From Wuchereria bancrofti (Eukaryota; Nematoda; Chromadorea; Rhabditida; Onchocercidae), in contig SSBO01000009.1 of the NCBI GenBank assembly GCA_005281725.1, forward strand, positions 2,458,969-2,522,968: a stretch of DNA of 64,000 nt, in the 5' to 3' direction. Under the pieces are notes generated by a model. The model did not search any database. It was not told the origin of the DNA and saw nothing but the letters and a program-made list of their open reading frames with translations. The translations under genes and the position numbers were made by a program. Shown in pieces: positions 55,145 to 64,000 of this stretch (position 1 is its first letter; each line of letters begins with the position of its first letter).

Positions 55145-58100
55145 CTAACTCGGACGTAATTCTTCTGGAATAGGATGAAAAATCATGTAATCTCTCAGAG
55201 ATTTAGGAATAGGAAGGTAATCCAAAAACCGACCATGTAAGAGCTTTGATGTTGGAAAACACTTCCGCACAGCAAGACGGCATAAATGTAAAAGTTCTGG
55301 AATCTGTAATATACAAAATTTAAACATATGGAACATTGTCGTTCATTTTTTTGAAAAACAAGTTACTATAGAATAAGATCTAATTGTGTCGTAGGTTACG
55401 AGAAAGCATTTTTGTTTTCTCTCGTAAAATTTCTGCAGAAAGAATTCCTCAGAATAATACAATATTGCCATATGATCTTACTCATAGTAATAAAAATTGC
55501 ACTTCATTCTATCATTCCTAGTAATAAAAATCATTTCAAATCATAACGTCAAACTTCGATTTATATTTAATCAGTAATAATTTTAGTAAAGGAAACGACA
55601 CATGCATTACTTTAGGTTGAGCACCGATAACTTCTGCCACTTCATTACAGCAACTTGGAATACCAGATGAAAAAAGTATCAGCAGTTTCATCAATTTATC
55701 AACATCGGTAACATATGTCGTCTGCATAACATCATACATAAGTGAGTAGCCATTGTTGCATTTGCACCAATTCTAAAATGGAAAGTAGCTGAATCAATAA
55801 TTTAATCATTAACTAAATCGAATAAAGAAAACAGAATAGTTTCAGTTCTAAATGTGCTCAAATAACAGTTTTTCTGCTCACATCAGTTAGCGTTCACATG
55901 ACTTCAATAGAGCTAACCAATGGTGATAGCCAATCAAATTTAATAAAGGACAGATATGCAGTCATGCAATATTGTGAACAATAAATGATAGAAAAGAAAC
56001 CGGAAACCGAAGGTCAAACTTATAAATGTAAATGTTTTAATCACTTGTTTACCTTCAAAGCTGGATCCAAACCACAGCTCAAAAGTAAAAGCAATTGGCG
56101 TCGATTACAAGTGCCCAAGGCACTAACCAATGCATCCGGTACGTCACATGTCCGCTTAACACTGAAAAATCCACAAAACTTATAGAATACAAAGAAACAA
56201 ATTTTTCCTTTCTTTTGAATCATCACATTATGTTCATTCAGATTTTTTTAAAAAAAAAAAGAAAGGGCAGAATTGGTAAGATGAGAAGCAAAGAAAAGTG
56301 CGGAAACTTTTACCGAACTTTTGAATTTCTAAAATTTTCAGGTGTGTTATTTGTGTTAAATTGTTATATTTGCAGAAACTCAATATTTCAGATTTTCTTG
56401 ACATCTCATAACTTCAGTGTTCAGAATAATCTAGACACTTTTCTACTTAAAACTACATACATTACCTCATAGCATTAATGTCAACGTCGTTTTCCAAAAA
56501 TTTGTACAGGATGGCGGGATCGATGCGATTTCGAAATGCAAATAAAAATGGTGAGAAGCAATTCTTTACATATGTCATCTAAATAAAAACATTGAGTGTC
56601 TAGGCTGAATATTGAGGCATTCATCAAAAATTTTAAATCAAAATAAATAGGAGAAATTAAGAAACTAAGAGTTCAGGGAAAACGATGAAATGTTAGTATT
56701 TCATTGTGTAAGAGAGAAAGGAGGAATAAGTAAGTTAAAACGCTTTGTTTTCTCAGAACAAAAAGTGCACCTTCGCGCCAGCTTTAAGAAGTCTTTCAAC
56801 AACTAAAGTATATCCTTTGCGGACGGCTTCACGTAACGGCGTATGATATCGACGTGAAAATAATGGCCGTAGATATGGAATGATCATGCCAACTGGTTCA
56901 CATGAACACATAGGGACCTAAAAAAAAATTGCTAGAATACTGATTGTAATTTCTTTGTTTAATATTTTCCTTAAAAATAGTTTTCCAATATTACATTATC
57001 ACGACTGTATCAATCATAATCTTCAGGTTAAGGATGAAATATTGTGCTCACAATGGGTATGGTGTTAAATGGGTATGGTGGCATACCTAAACTAAATCAA
57101 TGATAAATTTAAACCTCAGTCGAAAAACCAGCATCGAGTAACAAACAAATACATTCGTATGATCCACTATAGGCAGCTGCTGATACCGGATCAATCTGGA
57201 AGTTATTTGCTTACCAATGAAATAAGTGAATTCTGCTAAACATCAAAAGAATACAAATGACAGATGTATCATAATGCTGCCCTATTTTTTTTTCCATTGA
57301 GAAATGAATGAAAGAGAGCATTTTAATCTAAAAAAGACTAAGGCAAGTTACTTCTCTTGTCTTCCTATCTGCTATAGAAGATCCTTTTTAAAAAAAAAAC
57401 AGGTCAAGAAAATGGAAAACCTAAACCAACTTCTGTTTCCTTCAATATTTCCTTATTAACATGAGGTATAAGTAGTTCCACACACTTAGGATGATTGTTT
57501 AGGGCTGCAGCAGCAATTGCATGTATTCGGCTGCCATCATCACCCCAAATGGGATGCAGGGTTATGTTACAGTCCGCTCCGTGATTTATTAGTAAGAGGA
57601 GAATCTGCAAGAAATTTGTTCACATCCTGTTTGTAATTAGAGTGTTCTATAGATTCTATAGATCTTAAATGTTTTTAATTCAACCAATTCAACTCGATTA
57701 ATTTCATAATTTATACTACTTATACTGTTTTATGTCACTTCAGAGTAAAATAAATCAAGCTTTTCTAGATGTTTGCAATGAATCCCTGAAATGTTTCAAA
57801 AGTCCATCCTTCTACTGTTTGAAAAACTTACATCTTCAAACCCAGCATCAGCAGCAGCCATAACACAAGTTAATCCATTTTCCACTGATATATCAGCCAA
57901 TTCAGCTGCCCTATCTAAATTAAAATTATTTCACTTAGTCATGTTCAAGAAATAAGAAACGAAGAAAAAAAAAGAAAAAGAACAAATGAGATTAAATGTG
58001 AAATTAAAAAAAACATAGAAATTAAACGTCAAATGTCATTAATAATTGGAAAGATAATCAGAAACGAAATAAAAAACCGAATCAATTTAAATTTTTCGAA

Positions 58101-60319
58101 AGCATTTCTAACATCTGAAAAACACCGAAAAACAACCATACCTCTAGCTACTTTCAAAAGCAATTTCACACCAGGGAAAAAATTCTCCTGCACAGCAACC
58201 ATCAGTGCTGTATGTCTTTTCACATCAACAGCAAAAATGTCTGCTCCTAAACCGATTAGTCGTTGCATGATAACCTAGAAAATGAAACAAAATTTCTTTA
58301 GCACTCTGATTACAACTGGTTAGTCCATTTCTCTTTTGCATCCTAATCGCACCGATAATGTTTTTATTCTTATTTTTTACTTGATGTATCCAAGGGAATT
58401 AAAGAAATTCTGCCCTAGCCTTCTGCTATGTCTCTAATGTACAGCAAGAAATGCACAAGTTCATAATCCATGTATTTTGATAAGAAAAAAAGTGTACCAA
58501 ATTTTTGGTATCTGCGGACTCGTGCAACGCCGACCATCCGTCATACCATACGTCCAGTGGACTGGCACCCCTGTCAATTAATAATAAAGCTAAAGCAGTA
58601 TTTTTAGATTTAATAGCTTGAATCAATGGAGTCATTTCATCCAGAGTTCGACCATTTGGATTTGCTCCCTGCAAAAAGACGACTTTGAATGTTTTCTTAA
58701 ATAAAAGAGAACATATTTCAGATTTTCCCCTTGATGAAGAAAAAATGAAATGAGTAAACCTACACAAACTAATTTCAAAGTACCTGAGACACTAAATTTC
58801 CAATAAGTTGGAGCCTATTTTTCTGAAAAAAATAACCTTACTTTGAAAGTAGCTACAACTCTAACATTATTATAAACGATTCATTTCATATACATTACAC
58901 ACTAAAAAGAGAACAAACATACGTTATCAAGAAGATAGCGCGCAACTTCCAAAGCTTCGTTGTGCCTCGATGACATGCGACAAACCAGCATAAGCGGTGT
59001 AACAGAATCATGAGCTTGAGCATTTACATTACAGCGTCCTTGAAAGAAACAACAAATAAAAAAAATAAGTAAATTAACAGAATTCGAATTCTGTACTTAG
59101 AATTCAACTGAGAGGTTTTTCCCTCGACACTATGATATGCACAGCAGCATAGAGAACGATTAAGAATAGTTATCTGTTTACAACATTACACCGCACTTTA
59201 AAGATAAAAAAGACAAAAGCAAACAAAATTATCGACTTTTTTTGAGATGAAATAACTGCTCTAACGAAACAACAACATCCCTCATCTTTTGCTTCAACAA
59301 GTTATCACCATGTTTTTTTGCATATTTGGATGAATTAATTGAATACACAGCAAAAACCATGGACATCCTTACAGACCAAAATGAATCAATAGGATCATGA
59401 TTCAAGCTATTTTATCCTTTTTTTTACAGAAATGAGAAACGGTGCACTAATAAGGGATAGAAAACCACTTTATTTACTTCAACAAATCTAAGCAAAAAAA
59501 AGGATAAAATACCACTCTTACCACTCTCAACAAGCACTTTACAACATTCCAAATGCAATCCGTAAGCAGCTTCATGAATCGGCCACCATGAACGATCATC
59601 TGGAAATGCTCCATAACCAGCATGTAGTAACTGCTGTGTCAACTCGACATTACCCAAACGACAGGCAACTCCAACGGTTACATTGCTTTCTACCACAATC
59701 GATTCCTCTTCAAATTCTCGAATACTGCTACTAGTCCAATCTGGTCTTGTCTAAAAAATCATAATTATGTGAAACATATTGCACTGATACATGATTTGAA
59801 ACAAATGATTAATCAGGGAACTATTTACCAATAAAAATGATTTTTTTTTATTATAGGAATAGTTAATGTAACATAAAGCATACCAATAATTTCTATTTTT
59901 CTACATGCTTCTAAACATAAAACATACTATTATTACACATCGTCTACGTAATGTGCCATTTATCGTAAACAGCATCGCTATTTTTTCCGTTTCAAAAAAT
60001 TAATGAAAATTAAGCAAGAAAATGAATCGTCGACATATTTACCACTTAATTTTGAGTTCACAGGACGCAAATATGTAATGCAATTGTTGTTATCCGTAAT
60101 TAATTTTTCTTTTTTTTTCCCCATTATGAAATAAGAACCATTCATACCAAATTTTTAATAAGAAATTGGAATAAGCAATGTTCAAGTAACGTTTAGCTTA
60201 GATAAAGAGATAAGTGTGCATATAGAACACTATAAAAATTAAATGCCACTAAACTTGAAAATAAGTCTAAGATTGAAAATAAAAAAGATACCCAAACAAA
60301 AATAGCTTACCCGTTTCAT
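55145..60319 (-). CDS. Ankyrin-repeat and SOCS-box protein, ASB3-like (Cullin-5 E3 substrate adaptor)
   Basis: Thirteen minus-strand exons: 60319-60311, 59750-59522, 59038-58923, 58668-58498, 58274-58142, 57914-57832, 57604-57431, 57195-57115, 56917-56771, 56578-56466, 56161-56053, 55772-55611, 55303-55145; 1686 nt, 561 aa, all junctions in phase. Ankyrin units run from about residue 25 to 360, for example SWWPIHEAAYGLHLECCKVL, TPLIQAIKSKNTALALLLID, HTALMVAVQENFFPGVKLLL and TPLREAVRKGYTLVVERLL. The C-terminal SOCS box has a BC-box (LLHLCRLAVRKCF, Elongin B/C contact) and a Cul-box LPIPKSLRDYM (Cullin-5 contact). Domain order, the early WxPIHEAAY repeat and the SOCS box resemble vertebrate ASB3 most. 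These proteins recruit substrates through ankyrin repeats for ubiquitination. The first exon encodes only Met-Lys-Arg, so the start is the weakest part of the model. Confidence 0.92.
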
Positions 60320-63173
60320 AAGTGAACATATTACAAATCCAGCAGGTAAATAAATTATTCCTGTAAATTCAGTATTCGTGTAAAATTAATGAATAAGAAA
60401 ATATCACGATTAATATTCCACCGCATTAAAAAACAAGCAAATTCTCAACCAAATCCGGTCATTTCTTCCGGATTATTATCTCGATGATTAATTTCGCAAT
60501 TCCTATCCCCGTCTATCGTATCCACATAGCTATGCTATTTTACTACCGAGCATCCCCATTTCGAACCATTTGGTGGGCCGCGTTAACCTTTCGTTTACAC
60601 GGCCCATCGAATAATTTGAAATCTCATTGTATCACCAAAACAGTGATGTAATTCAAAATTGTAGGCTATTTTCACTGTATGAGCAATGAAATTTGCATCT
60701 GCTTTTCTGTTCTGTACTTATTTTCTCCGCGAATTCTCGGGTAATTGCATCAAGCACTCTCATATTAACTTGTCATAATTCTTGAATCTCAAACTTATAT
60801 ATCCCATTATTCTTTGATCTTTTCATGTTAATTTCATTTCCTTAGGTCATTTAGTCGTCATAACAAATTATCAAATTTCACAGTATTTTATGGTTGCTAA
60901 TAACATTGCGCAAAAATTTTTTGAAATCGATTCCTTTTTTTTCTTTTATTTTACTTTTTCAAAAATAACATCAGCAGTTGGAAAAATTTGTTGCAAATTC
61001 CGCAATTGTTTACGCCAAATCTAATTTATATTAATTTTCTCAAAAATTTCCAAGTCATTTTTGATTACTATACATTAATTTAAAAAGAAGTTCGAAATTT
61101 ATGACGTTCTTTTTTCCGAACAAAACTGAGAAATTATTATTGCTATCGATCAATTCTTTACTGTTTTGGTATTTTTCGTAAAATGAAAGGAAAAAAAGGA
61201 ATTTGAAGGAAAGCAATGAAATTAACATTCAAAAAAAATTTTTCAGTGACTATAATCTTTTAGGATAGTATATGATTAGTGAAAAAAGAGAAATTAGTTA
61301 TTTTCTTTCATTTCGCCGTTAGAGAAATAATTTAAACTCACAATATCCGATTTATATAATCCTAAATAAATTGGAAAAATGAAAATAATTGAAACTAATG
61401 ATGATGACAGTCCACTGGTTCAAATAATGAAGTTTTGTTTTAATTAAACAATTTCATGAGTCATAAGTATTAATCCTCACAAGTCACAGGTAGTAATTCA
61501 TATTCCAGTTTCTCTTTCTTTCTTTGTTCTATTTGATTTTTTATTAAAGATACTTCCAAGCTTAGTATTTCTCTTTATCTTTCAGAAAATCTCTTATTTT
61601 TCCTTCTTTTTTTGTAAATTAAAGATGATTTAGTGATGCTTCCCGATATTAATCAAAGGATTGAGGAGTACTGTATGTTTTCTTAATGGAATATCAGATA
61701 TTGTTATGACACAGCAAGCGCAGCGTAGAATGACGTCTAGCGTGAGATGACATATAAACGACGTTCATCACGCGACGAATTGCACTGCTGGAATCAACGG
61801 AAACAAAAGAAGCAGTGCTATTATAAAGCTTATTGCTATTTTATTTTATTTAAAAAGTGCTAATGATAAATTGGTTAAAACATTATGGTAAATGAGTAAA
61901 TTTAAGAAATAAGATTTAATCCTATGTCATCAATGTTGACAAAATATTATTGATTGCAAATTTTTGAGCTCTATTTAAAAAAAATTGTTTTTTAAATCAT
62001 TTTCCAGAATACTTATTAATGATCAGATAAATGAACAGAATTTTGAACAATTTATTAGGTAAATATGCAAGCCACTAAATTGAAATTTTGATACATTTAA
62101 TCGTTAATTGTTCGCATGAAAGTTATGCAGATATTAATTAAAAGCACAACATGACAGTTACTGAAGGTTTGAAATGAATAATTAGACAGACTGTGGAAAT
62201 TTAATTGTATCTCACATATATAAAGAGAGAGATGTTTACTTTTTTATCATATAAGCTATCACATTGTTCCGAAGATTTTCTTTTTTATTTTGCAATCAAA
62301 AAAAAAGGGAAAGCTATATTTTTTCCTAAATTTAAAAAGGGATTTGTTAGAATTTATTATTAAATAAAAACTTCAAATCATAATTTTTTTTTTTGTTCTA
62401 CAACTAAAAATAGATGAATTTTGCAAAGAATCAATTAAAAGCAATACAAAATTATGAGATTTACAAAAATACTAAATACATTTGTAATAAGCATGCAACA
62501 TGTAGCAAAAAAAGAACACGTTAAGGATACGTAACAAAATATATAATGAATTAATAACAATTAGCAGTAGATACGTGAAACTTTCCGACGTTTCTTTGTT
62601 TTTCGTGACAGTAATAAATTAGAACATAGTACTTCAGAGCTGTTACAGGATTTTTTTTTAGTGGGGAAGTTCGAAATCATTTTATCAATATCCAAAAGAT
62701 AAAGAAATCTGAGTACTATTAATTTTTTAATCCTAATTGAAGCATTCAAAATCACTTACTATAATAATAATAAAAAAAAAAAAAAACATTCGTATCAAGT
62801 GAATGGTACAAGTGTTAAGTAAACGGATAAAATGATGAACAATTTTGACATTATCATTTAAATATTAGTAACTTTAATAATCCTGTATTAGTATTAGCAA
62901 AAACAATAAGGGAAAAATACGAATTCGTACAATTCGAATTAACTTTCAACTGCATAAATTAAAATAAAAATGCATCATTATTTTGAAGAAGAAAATAAAT
63001 TTTGCATTAACCTTACAAATTAAAGAATATTAACACTTTTCAAATCGACCGATCACATCATTTCAATATCTTAAACATTACTCATTTATTCTCACTTGAT
63101 CAAAATCGAATTAATATGCATTTAAGTCGCAATTTCTGATACATTTCATTGCAAGCATAGCTTGCGTACCTAT
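60320..63173. other. Upstream region of the ASB gene, no exon supported
   Basis: The block 60440-60620 is the least AT-rich stretch of the spacer and contains a hairpin; it is the probable ASB promoter or 5' region. A second CpG-containing island lies at 61711-61805. A 64-codon minus-strand ORF at 62561-62755 ends in a basic tail (SRKTKKRRKVSRIYC) and might be a terminal exon of a gene beyond the window, but no supporting exon was found. Confidence 0.4.
60574..60606. other. 14-bp hairpin with 5-nt loop
   Basis: TGGGCCGCGTTAAC (60574-60587), loop CTTTC, then GTTTACACGGCCCA (60593-60606); 12 of 14 positions pair, including six consecutive G-C/A-T pairs at the base. It lies about 255 bp upstream of the ASB start codon. 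Function unknown. Confidence 0.8.
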
Positions 63174-63409
63174 CACGCGGTTGAATGAACTGGATGATCT
63201 ACGACACTGTCACGTAATTGAATGAACTGGATGATCTACGACACTGTCACGTAATTGAATGAACTGGATGATCTACGACACTGCCACGTAATTGAATGAA
63301 CTGGATGATCTACGACACTGCCACGTAATTGAATGAACTGGATGATCTACGACACTGCCACGTAATTGAATGAACTGGATGATCTACGAAACTGTCACGT
63401 AATTGAATG
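63174..63409. repeat. 37-bp tandem repeat, about 6.4 copies
   Basis: Units begin at 63174, 63211, 63248, 63285, 63322, 63359 and 63396 (partial). The consensus starts CACGTAATTGAATGAACTGG and continues ATGATCTACGACACTGY. The first unit has CACGCGGTTG and the sixth has ACGAAACTG. The unit length is not a multiple of three and no ORF crosses it. Confidence 0.95.
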
Positions 63410-64000
63410 GCAGAATTATATCTAGTCAACGGACAGGACAGTATAATGATGGTTAAACTGAGCATTATTGCTAGTTAACGGATAGAATAAGAAATAATCG
63501 ATTTGAAATATCAAGTATAAGTATCTCGGTAGCAATTTCATAAGTTCAAGAATAATCGATTTGAAATTTTAGCTAAATCAGTAACAATGAGAAATAAAAC
63601 CTACTGAAAAGAGCTAATATGTAAATTTTCCTCACATAATTCATATTTACCAATGCAATACAAAAAGTAATCAATGCTTTTTCATTATTCATCTAACAGT
63701 ATATGTAAAGATATTCTATTCTTTCTTCTCTTCCTCATACATTTAATTAATTACTTTTATCAGATTGATTTTAACACAATTGCAAAATAATAATTTCTAA
63801 ATAAACAATTCATAATCGATATTTCTTTCGTTCTCATATTTTGTAACGTAAAAAAAAAGATTTCGTCGAAGAGTTCCTTATAAATAAATGATCTGAGGCG
63901 CAAAAGTGATGAGATACTGTACCATTTTGTTTCTCTTTGCGCTGCTCCTCTATTCATTCATTCATTCATTCATTCATTTTACCCTTTTGTGTGTCATCAA
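63410..64000. other. Right edge of window, diverged short repeats
   Basis: Downstream of the 37-bp array, short direct repeats recur: CTAGTCAACGGACAG (about 63422) and CTAGTTAACGGATAG (about 63471), and AATAATCGATTTGAAAT twice (about 63493 and 63551). A TCAT/ATTC microsatellite lies at 63952-63978. The minus-strand ORF 63760-63957 has no recognised features. Confidence 0.5.

Noticed and set aside
62561..62755. Minus-strand ORF with a basic C-terminus as a possible terminal exon
   Set aside because: An acceptor-like CTCAG is present, but no upstream exon could be linked within the window.
63174..63409. CRISPR-like array
   Set aside because: Head-to-tail 37-bp copies without spacers.

Overview
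The window looks like nuclear DNA of a nematode, most likely a filarial (onchocercid-type) parasite. It is very AT-rich, and its genes are split into many short exons by introns that nearly all end in (T)TTCAG or TTTTAG and begin GTAAG/GTTAG. It carries a nematode-type anion-channel family member, and microsatellites fill the introns and spacers. The genus-level placement is inference; the intron grammar is seen directly. No prokaryotic operons, CRISPR arrays, tRNA or rRNA genes were recognised. Assembly gaps (N runs) and gap-flanking duplications show a draft scaffold.

Layout, left to right. (1) 676-3222, minus: a partial gene, exons reconstructed with consistent phases, encoding a hydrophobic/beta-strand-rich protein that may be a beta-propeller; family unknown. 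(2) 3486-4172, minus: the last three exons of another gene ending 264 bp upstream of gene 1's putative start, a spacing compatible with a nematode operon. (3) 6815-10017, plus: a complete ten-exon DEAD-box helicase, eIF4A3 (exon-junction-complex type), 404 aa. (4) 10848-17104, minus, convergent with eIF4A3: a complete eleven-exon Cys-loop ligand-gated anion channel of the nematode amine-gated (LGC/MOD-1) type, 514 aa. (5) 17105-26484: about 9.4 kb with no gene found. (6) 26485-31728, minus: a complete eleven-exon gene for a 484-aa protein of unknown function with an N-terminal coiled coil and a predicted SUMO-interacting motif. (7) 31729-42028: about 10 kb of spacer with a 30-bp tandem repeat at 32961-33165. 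(8) 42029-53108, plus: a five-exon gene for a single-pass membrane protein with a poly-serine stalk encoded by a microsatellite, a CUB-like ectodomain and a short cytoplasmic tail (369 aa). (9) 55145-60319, minus: a complete thirteen-exon ankyrin-repeat/SOCS-box protein, ASB3-like, 561 aa. (10) 60320-64000: spacer with a GC-rich hairpin and a 37-bp tandem repeat.

The genes do not form one pathway. They are mRNA surveillance (eIF4A3), neuronal signalling (anion channel), a cell-surface CUB protein, a Cullin-5-type E3 substrate adaptor (ASB) and a putative SUMO-binding nuclear protein. Five gene models close perfectly in reading frame across all exon junctions, including exons of 9, 17 and 36 bp that ORF-based annotation would miss. 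All exon joins were worked out by eye from splice signals and phase; none is confirmed by transcripts.
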